A DNA stretch of 64,000 nucleotides from Lachnospiraceae bacterium (GTDB lineage Bacteria; Bacillota; Clostridia; Lachnospirales; Lachnospiraceae). Location of the stretch: assembly GCA_017412055.1 (NCBI GenBank), contig JAFQOW010000005.1, positions 1 through 64,000 of the forward strand, written 5' to 3'. Position numbers and translations under genes: made by a program. Below are positions 9,526 to 18,283 of this stretch, in pieces (position 1 is the stretch's first letter; every line of letters starts with the position of its first letter). The notes below the pieces were generated by a model that saw only the letters and a list, made by a program, of their open reading frames with translations, was not told where the DNA came from and made no database searches.

Positions 9526-10573
9526 CCTGCTCCTTTTCAATTTGCCAATGCCCGTTAACACCAGTACCAACATAGTGCAAATTAGGTATTTCATTCAGCA
9601 CTCTCTGCAAAGTACGGACACTAATATTAAGTTTCTCTGCCATCGTTTTCCTTGTAATTTTCGGGTTTTCATCTACCAGTTCCAATATTCTCTGCTGAGT
9701 GCCATCCTGAGTGCCATTTCCTCCAACTCGTAATTCCGGCACATTCTCTATTGGAATGATAATTTCAAATGTATTTTCTTCAACAAACTTCGGCACTCCA
9801 CCGGAATACAGCTTGGTATACTTATTCGTGTTCCTCATACCGGAACCCAATTCATCTGCATATCCAATCTCTCTGAATACCTTTGAAATCGGCGTATTTT
9901 TCGGGAATGGTTCAAATTTGTTAAGCTCCAATTCCCCATGTCCATGTGGAAGATTACTGTTTTTCGTATACAGCTTGTCTCTTTCAATCACAAACTGTGC
10001 CGTGTATGCATTTGCATAGTCTCTGTGTGCCAATATATTTGATACCACTTCTCTAAGGATTTTGTCTCTGGCACTTATGCTCTGGTCGCCTTCTGTCACA
10101 AATACATCATTCAGATGCTTTTTACCAAAATCCATCAATCTTCTAAAGCTATCTACAAGGTTTGTGATAATGACCTCTCTGTCATCATAACGATCCATAT
10201 TTTTCACACGATAGATAGCATCGGTCTTATATTGTGGCAGAACGGACATAATCGTACTATCTTTACCAAACAGCAATATTGCAGCCAACGTAATACCTTC
10301 TTTGCCAGTTTCCGGGTCTACTAATATCAAGCCAGAACTTCTAAGGATTTCTTCTTCGCTCATATCTGCCCATGGATGGTTATCCATTCTTGACATTGCC
10401 ATTTTCTTCGCACGACGGATAACATCAAAATCCAAAAACTCCAGTCCCAGCTTTGGATAAACTTTATTTACAAAATAGGTGCTTTGCTTCCTTGCGTACA
10501 TTTTGTATACCAATTCCGCATTATCCGTAATTGTTCCCCAAGTTGAGGAATCATTTACCTTAGTCAGCCTCAT
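9506..10573 (-). CDS. ATP-binding/HTH regulator lacking its N-terminal AlbA_2 (Schlafen-like) domain
   Basis: 355 residues that align along their length with the 462-residue paralogue at 11088-12476 but begin only after that protein's AlbA_2 domain (matching blocks: AIYRVKNMDRYDDREV, REVVSNILAHRDYANAYT, ELGSGMRNTNKYTKLYSGG). It ends in a winged/HTH region ITRKTMAEKLNISVRTLQR. The family couples a divergent AlbA_2 domain to an ATPase-like and a DNA-binding part. The start at 10573 has no good ribosome site, and an array of AGTCTCA heptamers lies directly upstream, so this is probably a 5'-truncated gene. Confidence 0.7.
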   Translation of the reverse strand: MRLTKVNDSSTWGTITDNAELVYKMYARKQSTYFVNKVYPKLGLEFLDFDVIRRAKKMAMSRMDNHPWADMSEEEILRSSGLILVDPETGKEGITLAAILLFGKDSTIMSVLPQYKTDAIYRVKNMDRYDDREVIITNLVDSFRRLMDFGKKHLNDVFVTEGDQSISARDKILREVVSNILAHRDYANAYTAQFVIERDKLYTKNSNLPHGHGELELNKFEPFPKNTPISKVFREIGYADELGSGMRNTNKYTKLYSGGVPKFVEENTFEIIIPIENVPELRVGGNGTQDGTQQRILELVDENPKITRKTMAEKLNISVRTLQRVLNEIPNLHYVGTGVNGHWQIEKEQDDVSTN

Positions 10574-10574
10574 C

Positions 10575-10618
10575 TTAGTCTCATTAGTCTCAAATTACTA
10601 TGAGACTGGTGAGACTAG
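10575..10618. repeat. Four AGTCTCA/TGAGACT heptamers forming a hairpin
   Basis: The left arm has AGTCTCA-TT-AGTCTC and the right arm TGAGACT-GG-TGAGACT, separated by a short AT spacer. The four heptamers make an imperfect inverted repeat immediately upstream of the truncated regulator gene. It could be an operator, a transcriptional hairpin, or the remnant of heptad-coding DNA from the lost 5' part. Confidence 0.55.
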
Positions 10619-10621
10619 GTT

Positions 10622-10873
10622 TTACCATTTCTCTGTTATGTATTTCACAGCTTCTTTTAAATCATCACTAAAATCTTCCAAATCAGCAAGAGATATAACC
10701 TCATCTAAAATTAAATTAATAATATTATTTATCGCAGTTGATCTCCTCATATCAATTATAACGCCCGGCGATTTCTTGTCTTGCTTGAAACGTTTTTCCA
10801 GTTCCCAAAATTTAGCAGAAGCACTTTTATCAGTTTGCAAAAGAGCTATGTATTCTGCCGCCAAACGTTCCAT
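10622..10873 (-). CDS. Small uncharacterised helical protein
   Basis: 83 residues, mostly charged helix: MERLAAEYIALLQTDKSASA at the start, SPGVIIDMRRSTAINNI in the middle, LADLEDFSDDLKEAVKYI at the end. I do not recognise a named family, though such small proteins commonly sit beside regulators of this kind. The ATG at 10873 has a weak upstream site. It lies between two AlbA_2-type regulators. Confidence 0.5.
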   Translation of the reverse strand: MERLAAEYIALLQTDKSASAKFWELEKRFKQDKKSPGVIIDMRRSTAINNIINLILDEVISLADLEDFSDDLKEAVKYITEKW

Positions 10874-10970
10874 ATAACACTCCTGCCAGTTCTGTATCTT
10901 TTTTCGGAATATCTTCCAATCTCGTTCTGATATTTACATTCCTCTATGCCTCCTTTCCAAATGTCAATCT

Positions 10971-11078
10971 ATGTCACTTCCTTGTCACCTCATCGTTTAT
11001 CTAAAACACTATAATAGCCATTTTTTCTAGTTTTACATAGGAAGTGACACCAGCCATGTCACTTCCTTGTCACCTCAT
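10971..11078. repeat. Perfect 23-bp direct repeat with extra partial copies
   Basis: The same 23 bp (starting ATGTCACTTCC, ending GTCACCTCAT) occurs at 10971-10993 and 11056-11078. An inverted partial copy (AGGAAGTGACAC) lies at 11039-11050 and another partial direct copy at 11080-11090 runs into the end of the AlbA_2 gene. The unit GTCACTTCCT/AGGAAGTGAC is thus present at least four times in 120 bp. It may be a regulator's operator array or a slipped repeat from the 3' end of the gene. Confidence 0.6.
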
Positions 11079-11087
11079 TGTCACTTC

Positions 11088-12476
11088 CTATTTCAACTTC
11101 CACAGTCCTTCTTTTTTATCATACATTAAAAAGACTTTTTTCTTTATTTCCTGTACATCACGCAATACAGTTCTTCTGGTAACATCTAGTTTTGCCGCGA
11201 TGTCATCCACACTTATTTTCTGATTTTCACAAATCATATCATAAACAAGCTGTTCTCTTTCTGTCAGCTCGGTTTCCATCTCAACTTGCTTAACAGCTTC
11301 TTTTGTCAATGGAATAGCTATTCTGAAAACATCCGCTTCATACAATTCCGGATTACCACCACCGGAATATATTGGAGTGTATTTATACAAATTCTTCACA
11401 CCTGAACCAATCGCATCCGACCTTCCCATTACAGTAAAAAAATTAGCAATTAACGGATTCTTAGGATACGGAGTAAATTCGTCACTCAGTATGTTTCCCT
11501 GTCTTCTAGGTCTGCACCAATTTTCTGTTCTTAACCAGTCCTTTTCAATAATCAATTTTGCAGGATATGCACTGGAAAAATCTCTATGAACAAGAATATT
11601 AGAAACAACTTCTCTGGCAATAACATCTCTAATACTTGTACTCACATTATCTATGAGGCAAAACTTATCTGAGGTATGCTTTGCAACAAATTCCATTAAT
11701 TTATCGTAGCTTTCAATAAGATTTGTGTTAACCTGCAATCGGTCATCATATCTATCCATATTTTCAACTCGGTAAATTGCATCTGTCACATATCCAGATA
11801 CACAAGAACGAATAACCTCATCCTTGCCAAATAACATAATTGCCGCCAAATTGTAACCTTTTTCCCCTGTCACAAGATTCTTCTCATACAAACCAGCACT
11901 TATCATAATTTCACGATCTGACATTTTTAACCACTCATGCTGAGCATTCTTGTTTTCTATCAATCTTCTGACTCTCGGCATAAGATCCATCCGCAAATCA
12001 TCTTCCGTAGCATAAGGAAATAATTTATTTTCCGAAAATGCTCCGGTCTTGCGAGCATACATATTTTCCATCTGGATTGGCGAATCTGTAATATCAAAAT
12101 CCCCCTCATCATTTCTGTCGTATACTCTTCCTGAACATTTAATAACCGTTGATGCCGGTGGAACATATGTCCAAAGCAATAATTTATCTTGATATTCAAA
12201 TTCCTCTATCTCAATATAAAGTGTAGGTGACATTTTATTTGTATTATTAAGCTGTGATACAAAATTTCTCCTCATATCCTTTACAGCATTACGATTTACT
12301 CCAATTGGAATCCCACCATCTTTCACTCCCATAATAATCCATCCACCATATCTATTTGAAAATGATGAGACAGTTTCGTATACCGACTCACTGATTTCAT
12401 TGGTGCAGGATTTGTATTCTATGGTTATTTTCTCATTCTTTGCTGATAAAAGTTCTTTCATTTTTTCTGTGGTCAT
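11088..12476 (-). CDS. AlbA_2 (Schlafen-like) domain ATP-binding transcriptional regulator
   Basis: 462 residues, full length for the family. N-terminal AlbA_2/Slfn domain (about 1-120) with ITIEYKSCTNEISESVYETV and GWIIMGVKDGG; a central region with AIYRVENMDRYDDR and REVVSNILVHRDFSSAYPA; then a glycine-rich SDAIGSGVKNLYKYTPIYSG block; and a C-terminal HTH ISVDDIAAKLDVTRRTVLR. Bacterial members are usually annotated as putative DNA-binding regulators; AlbA_2 domains also occur in nucleic-acid-processing defence proteins. It shares about half its length with the truncated paralogue at 9506-10573, so the pair likely arose by duplication. Confidence 0.82.
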   Translation of the reverse strand: MTTEKMKELLSAKNEKITIEYKSCTNEISESVYETVSSFSNRYGGWIIMGVKDGGIPIGVNRNAVKDMRRNFVSQLNNTNKMSPTLYIEIEEFEYQDKLLLWTYVPPASTVIKCSGRVYDRNDEGDFDITDSPIQMENMYARKTGAFSENKLFPYATEDDLRMDLMPRVRRLIENKNAQHEWLKMSDREIMISAGLYEKNLVTGEKGYNLAAIMLFGKDEVIRSCVSGYVTDAIYRVENMDRYDDRLQVNTNLIESYDKLMEFVAKHTSDKFCLIDNVSTSIRDVIAREVVSNILVHRDFSSAYPAKLIIEKDWLRTENWCRPRRQGNILSDEFTPYPKNPLIANFFTVMGRSDAIGSGVKNLYKYTPIYSGGGNPELYEADVFRIAIPLTKEAVKQVEMETELTEREQLVYDMICENQKISVDDIAAKLDVTRRTVLRDVQEIKKKVFLMYDKKEGLWKLK

Positions 12477-12495
12477 TATATCGCCTCCACTAATA

Positions 12496-13203
12496 TTATT
12501 TCTCCACTTCCGTAAAGAAGTATTCCAATGTCTCTACAAACATTTTATGTTCAAACAATTCCTTAATTTGCTCCCGATTCATCCAAGTAACTTGTACCAC
12601 TTCATCTGTTGTCGCATTACTCAAATCAACTTCTCCATCATATTCAAACAACCAAACATCTACAATTTTATTAACAACTTTACCAAACTCTATTTTCTTT
12701 ATATCAGACAAAATAACTTGTCCTTTTTCCGGTAATAAATCTACCCCTACTTCTTCTTTTACTTCTCTAAGCGCACCTTGCAAACTATCTTCCCCTTTTA
12801 ACACTGAGCCACCTACACATTCCCACACCAAAGGAAATGCTGTTCTATTTGCCGAGCGCTGCGAAATCAGATACTCTCCCTTGGAATTGCGAATCCAAAC
12901 ATGTACCACCAAATGATAGCCGTCTATCGGTAACTGCTCACCTCTGACATGATCCCTTCCGATAAGTTCCCTATTTTCATCATACAAGTCCCAAATTTCT
13001 GCATCTGGTATATACTCCACAATATCACCAAAATCTGTATTCAACGTCTTACATATCTTGCTAAGAATCGTAAGACTTACCTCTTCATCACGTCGTAATT
13101 TTGTCATTGTATTAGGAGCAATTTCTGCCTTTTTACGCAAATCTGATTTGCTCATTTCCTTATCTACTAATAATTTCCATAATCGTTTATATGATACAGC
13201 CAT
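12496..13203 (-). CDS. XRE HTH - Nudix hydrolase fusion
   Basis: 235 residues. The N-terminal Cro/C1-type HTH (about 1-70) contains MSKSDLRKKAEIAPNTMTKL and ILSKICKTLNTDFGDIVEY. A Nudix domain follows (about 85-235) with the box GGSVLKGEDSLQGALREV continuing KEEVGV, matching GX5EX7REUXEEXGU with all acidic metal ligands. The Nudix half resembles isopentenyl-diphosphate-isomerase-like or NDP-hydrolase members: VHVWIRNSKGEYLISQR. The fusion suggests either a ligand-sensing repressor or an enzyme that regulates itself. The two parts are in one open frame without a break. Confidence 0.85.
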   Translation of the reverse strand: MAVSYKRLWKLLVDKEMSKSDLRKKAEIAPNTMTKLRRDEEVSLTILSKICKTLNTDFGDIVEYIPDAEIWDLYDENRELIGRDHVRGEQLPIDGYHLVVHVWIRNSKGEYLISQRSANRTAFPLVWECVGGSVLKGEDSLQGALREVKEEVGVDLLPEKGQVILSDIKKIEFGKVVNKIVDVWLFEYDGEVDLSNATTDEVVQVTWMNREQIKELFEHKMFVETLEYFFTEVEK

Positions 13204-13239
13204 AACAGCATCTCCTATTTTTATAAATTACATCTCACT

Positions 13240-13419
13240 TTAGATAAATACGTCTTCTTCGTCATTGTACTTATCGTCCGATTTTTCCCAAGGATTCCCA
13301 TAAGAAAAACCACCTGAAGTATAGCCGACAATAAATCTAAAATTTTCATCCTGTTCTATTTCAAAATCTTGAATATTCTGCTTTTTTCTTCGCTTGCTTT
13401 TCTTTGTATTCTTATCCAT
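13240..13419 (-). CDS. Small acidic/basic tail protein downstream of SWIM gene
   Basis: 59 residues from ATG 13419 (GAGG five bases upstream), beginning with a lysine/arginine-rich MDKNTKKSKRRKKQ stretch and ending acidic (DDKYNDEEDVFI), with FIVGYTSGGFSYGNPWE in between. It starts 15 bp after the SWIM-protein stop and is likely co-transcribed. No family recognised; the aromatic/glycine centre is the only distinctive part. Confidence 0.6.
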   Translation of the reverse strand: MDKNTKKSKRRKKQNIQDFEIEQDENFRFIVGYTSGGFSYGNPWEKSDDKYNDEEDVFI

Positions 13420-13433
13420 GCCAACCTCAAATA

Positions 13434-15128
13434 TCACAATTTCCTCAATTCATCCATCATAGCCGGACGATTTTTATATTTTAATTTCCACTCAGAAACT
13501 ATCTGTTCCACAAGTTTTACTCCACCCTTCATCTGCTGCATCTTTCGAAGTAGCGAAACAAGGTGGGCATAATGCTTTCTGTCACTTGTATGCATCGCCA
13601 TTTTATTTACTTCATCCTTATACTTGCCCAATATCTGCTCCGGGTACTCTTTTTTCAAAACCTTTTCATACTCCTGTAGAATATATAATCCTGGTGAATT
13701 CAATACAAATGTCAACAATCTGTCATATAATTTTTCTTCCTTATACAACCGCTCTACATGTGCATACGCTGGGAGCTTCTTGAAGATTTCTTCTCTTTTT
13801 ATAACCCACTCATCTTCTGTATACTGCTTCTTTAATTCTCTATACAGGTCCAAATCTCCAGCTTCATGTTCCAACACCAATTGCCATAACTGCTCTATGT
13901 AAGCACTCTTATTCCCCTGAAAAAGATAGATTTCCTTTTTCTTTTCACTGTATTCAGAAATCAGCCCTCTATACTGCTTATCCAGCAACATACATTCATC
14001 CAAAACCTGCAGGACATGGTCATATTCCTTATTCTTCATACAAATGTCAATGTAGTACCTTCTTACAGTAGAATTATTCCAATATTTTTTACAAATCTCT
14101 TTTATTTGCTTCTCCGATGCATTCTGTACCTTCAGCAATTCCAAATATCTTACTGCCCATTTCCCAACTGCATAATCTCTGCTCCAATCGGAGTCCTTAC
14201 ACTCTGACCTTGCAATCATCTTCTGAATAAAATCCAGTTTTTCCTGCTCATATTCTTTTTCATCAAATTCTCCCATGATAATCTGTTCTATGTATTCTTC
14301 CAAATAATCTATAACAGAACCATCCAGATGAGATGTAAACCAATCAAACATTTTTTTCTTTTCTTCAGCACTTACTTTCACAAGCAGTTCCAGCCACAGC
14401 TGATAAATCCTATCCGCCAGCATTCCGGTACCGCCATAAGAATCATCCATATCAACATCGCCAATTAGTACAAAGATATAATTCATCACTTCAAACGCGC
14501 TTAAATAGTTATCATTGTCTATCATCCGGTGTACATCTTCATCAATAATCTCTTCCAACTCTGATATAAAGCCATCTGCTTCATAATAGCTAATAAAACG
14601 ATTTCTCCCCAGATACCGGTCTGCTATAATATCTACCTGTCTAATATAATTATCAATATCTTCCCTCGTCACCTGCTTGTTAATTGTATTATGGAAACGA
14701 AGAAGTAATTTTTCATCTTCTGCTAAAACTGTCACCAAAAATGAACGAACCACTTTTTCCTCAGCACCACTAACAAGCTCTTCAACTGCAGATACCTTTT
14801 TCTTGTAGGCATTTATAGTATATGCAGGCTGAAACAAGTCTTCTCTCACAACATTCGCAGATTCTTCCTCTTCTGCATCCTCTGACCATTCATACAGTAC
14901 TGCTGCCATATGCTTGCAGTTTTTGCCATCCAATGCATACGGACACGAGCAATACATATCTGTAACTTCTCCATTATTTACGGATATCTCAACCTCATAA
15001 TCTTCTGAACCTATCACATCGGCTCTGATAATATCCTCTGAAATATCTATATTTTCAACCGTATTTTCAAGATAATAATCATATCCTCTTTCAAGAATAT
15101 GTGTCGCAAATAATCTTTTCCAATTCAT
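13434..15128 (-). CDS. SWIM zinc-finger protein
   Basis: 564 residues. The SWIM motif CxCx(n)CxH is present near residues 59-72 as YCSCPYALDGKNCKHMAAVL, directly preceded by the beta-strand EDYEVEISVNNGEV usual for this finger. The remainder is long, acidic and helical, with tetratricopeptide-like periodicity. SWIM fingers bind DNA or proteins and occur beside Swi2/Snf2 helicases, but here there is no helicase partner. Upstream, 10 bp away, is a methyltransferase gene on the same strand. Confidence 0.85.
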   Translation of the reverse strand: MNWKRLFATHILERGYDYYLENTVENIDISEDIIRADVIGSEDYEVEISVNNGEVTDMYCSCPYALDGKNCKHMAAVLYEWSEDAEEEESANVVREDLFQPAYTINAYKKKVSAVEELVSGAEEKVVRSFLVTVLAEDEKLLLRFHNTINKQVTREDIDNYIRQVDIIADRYLGRNRFISYYEADGFISELEEIIDEDVHRMIDNDNYLSAFEVMNYIFVLIGDVDMDDSYGGTGMLADRIYQLWLELLVKVSAEEKKKMFDWFTSHLDGSVIDYLEEYIEQIIMGEFDEKEYEQEKLDFIQKMIARSECKDSDWSRDYAVGKWAVRYLELLKVQNASEKQIKEICKKYWNNSTVRRYYIDICMKNKEYDHVLQVLDECMLLDKQYRGLISEYSEKKKEIYLFQGNKSAYIEQLWQLVLEHEAGDLDLYRELKKQYTEDEWVIKREEIFKKLPAYAHVERLYKEEKLYDRLLTFVLNSPGLYILQEYEKVLKKEYPEQILGKYKDEVNKMAMHTSDRKHYAHLVSLLRKMQQMKGGVKLVEQIVSEWKLKYKNRPAMMDELRKL

Positions 15129-15138
15129 GTAACTTCAC

Positions 15139-15840
15139 CTATCTCTTCTCAAGCATCAAATGATGAAAAAATGCAATGTCCTTATATCCATCCATATCCG
15201 ATACTCGCATCTCGATTTCCACCATTTTATCCTGCCAATCAGCATCTTTATGTATTTCCTGATTTTGTTGCATATCCCAGAAAGTTCTCATTCCCAACGT
15301 CTTTGTAATCGCAAGTTCCGGACACCATTTTTCAATATCTGCATCCTCATAGTAACGAATTGCTCCGTACTTAGAAGCCATTCCGTCATTACCATCCAAC
15401 AGACTATGGGCATGTTCGAAATCGTTCAAAAGTACAACCATCTGCATAACCCTTCCTGCACGGTTATGTTTCACAATAGAAATCTTGCCATTAGATTTTA
15501 AAATTCTTGCAAACTCTTTAACAATATCTTCTCTATCTTCAGCATATTCCAAGACATTATGACAGATAATCATATCAAAAGTCTCACTTTCAAATTTACG
15601 CAATTCCTCGGTACTACCGACAATTTGTGAATACTGGTTGTCTGCCCATCGCTCTTTTATGCTATCTTCATCCGGTTCAATGGCTGTTACATCGTTATGT
15701 TCTGCCAGATAGTTTGCAGTTATCCCGATACCACTACCAAAATCAAGTATCTTTTTATCTCGAATTTCTCCTAATTGCTTCCAGACAATTCGCTTCATGA
15801 GACATTCCCATGGTTGTAAATCTGTTACTTTTCTACTCAC
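15139..15840 (-). CDS. Class I SAM-dependent methyltransferase
   Basis: 233 residues with the SAM-binding motif I KKILDFGSGIGITANYLAEH (about 30-49), an acidic motif II ending TAIEPDEDSI, and the post-motif MIICHNVLEYAEDREDIVKE typical of ubiE/tRNA-uridine-type small-molecule methyltransferases. The substrate is unknown. The gene appears intact and ends 10 bp before the SWIM gene start. Confidence 0.85.
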   Translation of the reverse strand: MSRKVTDLQPWECLMKRIVWKQLGEIRDKKILDFGSGIGITANYLAEHNDVTAIEPDEDSIKERWADNQYSQIVGSTEELRKFESETFDMIICHNVLEYAEDREDIVKEFARILKSNGKISIVKHNRAGRVMQMVVLLNDFEHAHSLLDGNDGMASKYGAIRYYEDADIEKWCPELAITKTLGMRTFWDMQQNQEIHKDADWQDKMVEIEMRVSDMDGYKDIAFFHHLMLEKR

Positions 15841-15908
15841 TATATCAACTCCATTTCATCCTGCTTTTCTAATCCTTGTTTTTCATACAACAATTCTACA
15901 AGTAGACT

Positions 15909-16448
15909 CTATTCCTCCAAATCAATGGCATAAATTTCTTCTATGGGAAAAGTTACTTTTACCAATCCTACAGAAACGAACTTTCCACTCATTTTCTTAA
16001 ACTCGTGCAAGATCAAATCACTCGCTTTGTAAAAGACATCTTCATCATCTTCTTTGGTAAGAGCTAATGTACAATGCGGCATCCATCTATTGGAACGATA
16101 CCATTCACAGCCCGTTGCATCAAAATCTTTTAAGCATTCATGCAATTCCCGTTGAAATTGATACATAGAATCATTCATCATAGGCGATGCAAAAATTGTC
16201 TTTGAATCTGTAAACATTCCAACAGAACCAATATATGCTGGCATTTGCTTATGAGTCTGTGCAAATTTCTTTAATTGCTCTATGCACTTTTCTTCATCCA
16301 CATCATTGAAACAGGCTAATGTAAAGTGCGGTCTGGTTTTCCATTCCATAAACTTTGTACTCAACTTTTCATCAGCCACTCTTTTTGCTAAATTGTACAA
16401 TTTTTACTCTGTTTCTTTGTCATAATACAATTCTATTGCGTACTGCAT
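15909..16448 (-). pseudogene. 2'-5' RNA ligase/cyclic phosphodiesterase superfamily protein with one ochre codon
   Basis: A frame starting at ATG 16448 with a GGAGG ribosome site reads MQYAIELYYDKETE, meets TAA at 16404-16406, and continues in frame as KLYNLAKRVADEKLSTKF to the end, 179 codons read through. Both catalytic HxT motifs of the 2H phosphoesterase fold are intact: RPHFTLACF and MPHCTLAL. The stop sits where a glutamine would fit (CAA to TAA). Restart at the TTG at 16400 would remove the first beta-strand. In the family these enzymes open 2',3'-cyclic phosphates or join RNA ends. Confidence 0.72.
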
Positions 16449-16468
16449 AACATTCTCCTCCACATTTA

Positions 16469-17356
16469 TTAACCATATACCTTATCCATATCTTCAACTA
16501 CCTGAATATAATAGTCCAATAGTTCATATATCCAATCCTTCAATTCTGTAAATTGATATCCTAAAGAATTCGCTTTATCTGTACAAATACTATATTCAGG
16601 CTCCCCATTATAAGGTGCATCCTCACCTTCTGAATCTATAATAGCCTTTGTTCCGGTCTTCTTTTCAACATATTCAATAATTTCTCTTAAAGAGATTGTA
16701 CCGTCTGAAGCACCATTAATTGCTCCCTTAACATCTTTACCAACTAAAAATGCAATGAATTTACCTGCTTCGTCCGAACGAATATAACTCATCTGATAAT
16801 CGACATTATCAATATTCATCGGAATCGATTTCATAGTATGTTCTACATAGAACAGCAATCTCTTTGTATAATCATCCTTTCCAATGGCAAATGGGTATCT
16901 GACAGCAATCCAATTCTTTTCCGGATACTGCTGCCATAGCGCATACTCTGCCTGACGTTTTATCTGCTCATAAGGGAATGCTTTTCTATCACACCATATA
17001 AGTTCATTTCCAATTCCGTCAAAGTCCTCTTCAACGGTACCCCAATGCTTTGGATCATACACAGATGTACTTGACATATAAATATACTTATCACAATCCA
17101 CAACATCCATTACATACTTAATATCATTTGAACAATATGCAATTTTATCAATTACTACATCGTAATGATTTCCTCTCACTGCTTCTCGAACGCTATCTTC
17201 CTTTGTTCTTTCCAAAAATATTCTATTAACCTTATCACCAAAGGAATCCGTAGTTTTTCCTCGGGTTGCAATTGTAACATCATGCCCTGCTGCTAAAAGT
17301 TCATTCACCATATGTATTCCAAAATATCTTGTTCCACCAATGACTAAAATATTCAT
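16469..17356 (-). CDS. NAD-dependent epimerase/dehydratase family protein
   Basis: 295 residues with the extended-SDR NAD-binding start MNILVIGGTRYFGIHMVNEL and RG of the ribose-binding turn, then IYMSSTSVYD and a reversed or modified active site (no clean YxxxK; YEQIKRQAEYAL is the nearest). This resembles the atypical SDR group of RNA-binding/epimerase-like proteins rather than a true sugar epimerase. It is intact and follows the RNA-ligase-like pseudogene on the same strand. The substrate is not assigned. Confidence 0.8.
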   Translation of the reverse strand: MNILVIGGTRYFGIHMVNELLAAGHDVTIATRGKTTDSFGDKVNRIFLERTKEDSVREAVRGNHYDVVIDKIAYCSNDIKYVMDVVDCDKYIYMSSTSVYDPKHWGTVEEDFDGIGNELIWCDRKAFPYEQIKRQAEYALWQQYPEKNWIAVRYPFAIGKDDYTKRLLFYVEHTMKSIPMNIDNVDYQMSYIRSDEAGKFIAFLVGKDVKGAINGASDGTISLREIIEYVEKKTGTKAIIDSEGEDAPYNGEPEYSICTDKANSLGYQFTELKDWIYELLDYYIQVVEDMDKVYG

Positions 17357-17385
17357 TCCAATACCTCCATTAATTACGTCTTGCT

Positions 17386-17554
17386 TTACATCACAATCTC
17401 ACTATCAAAATACTGTTCTTGAAAATAAATCTGTCCCTTAATTTCTTCTTTTGTAAAAGTCATCCCCGCAGGTGCAACGACCCATTTTTCTTCCCAATGT
17501 AGAAGTTCCCGAACCAGATGCTCCATAAATATGTATTACATTTTTCATTTTCAT
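17386..17554 (-). pseudogene. Fused remnants: P-loop kinase start joined to another gene's end
   Basis: A start at 17554 gives MKMKNVIHIYGASGSGTSTL, a P-loop of small adenylate-kinase-like proteins, but after a few more codons the frame ends. A different frame takes over from the same spot and reads EKWVVAPAGMTFTKEEIKG to FDSEIVM and a stop at 17386. The junction looks like a deletion that joined two unrelated genes out of frame. Confidence 0.6.
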
Positions 17555-17597
17555 CACCTATATATTAACCCAAAAAAATGTTATCGCCTTCACCAAT

Positions 17598-17975
17598 CTA
17601 ACTATCAACAAACTCATTCCACGATTTGTTATAAAACTTTTTACAACAAACCTCTCTCAATAAACTTCTTAAACCTATCAAATAATTAATATTTATGCTA
17701 CCATCCTGTTTTTCATAAATGTAACGCCAGTAAACAAAAGCTTCCGATGCATCATCAAGCAATCTATCAAACAAATTGTCATCATCAGAAGCGAACCCAT
17801 CTTTTATACTTCTCTTAATTGACAAAGTTGTTTCTTCATCCTTTTCTTCTAAATCTAACCATAAATCCTTCAATTTATGATTTCTTAATTGCATTTCTCC
17901 ATAATAAACTAAAAGAGCTTTAAGAAACACTTCACATGCAAAAGCCGAATTCACTATCATCAATTGCATTAACAA
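17598..17975 (-). pseudogene. C-terminal part of a HEPN-like protein
   Basis: The frame reads NSAFACEVFLKALLVYYGE and HKLKDLWLDLEEKDEETT, the first helices of a HEPN-type domain (a fold found in toxins and RNases), then about 90 more residues to the stop. It lacks its own start: the 5' side is replaced by the beginning of a GNAT gene in another frame (17932-18141). I read this as a deletion fusion. The catalytic R-x4-6-H motif of HEPN RNases is not evident. Confidence 0.5.
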
Positions 17976-18141
17976 GACCTACCAACTTCTCTCCATCCCA
18001 AGCTGTAAATACCGTCTCGCTATTATCTAACGCCTTTTTCAAGCGTTCAGGATAATTTGCTGATAGCCAGCCAACCGACTGAAATAGTTCCTGCAAGTCT
18101 TTACTTGTATAGTTTTTAGCACCTTTATATGTAACACCCAT
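17932..18141 (-). pseudogene. N-terminal fragment of a GNAT acetyltransferase
   Basis: From ATG 18141 (GGAGAAAAAG upstream) the protein starts MGVTYKGAKNYTSKDLQELF and continues SAWDG-like TVFTAWDGEKLVGLVNAIDD, the usual first strands of a small GNAT enzyme, but it stops after 69 residues before the acetyl-CoA-binding motif. The break coincides with the start of the HEPN-like fragment, so both were joined by one deletion. Confidence 0.6.
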
Positions 18142-18283
18142 TCTTTTTCTCCGTTTATTCTTTCAATGATCCTACAAACTTCACCTTCTTTAGAATACCA
18201 CATCATACATCTATTTTCAAGAAATTCTCGCAACTTCTTGCGATTGTTTCTCAATTCATATTCTGTGCATTAGAGACAGCGCA

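Noticed and set aside
888..16448. Stop-codon reassignment (TAG/TAA read as Gln or Trp)
   Set aside because: TAG and TAA end many intact genes here (for example the retron effector by TAG, guaA and uvrA by TAA), so the standard code applies; the internal stops look like mutations.
18039..18254. 71-codon frame overlapping the GNAT fragment
   Set aside because: Its second half is an out-of-frame shadow of the GNAT fragment; the first part alone is too short to support as a gene, though it looks weakly coding.
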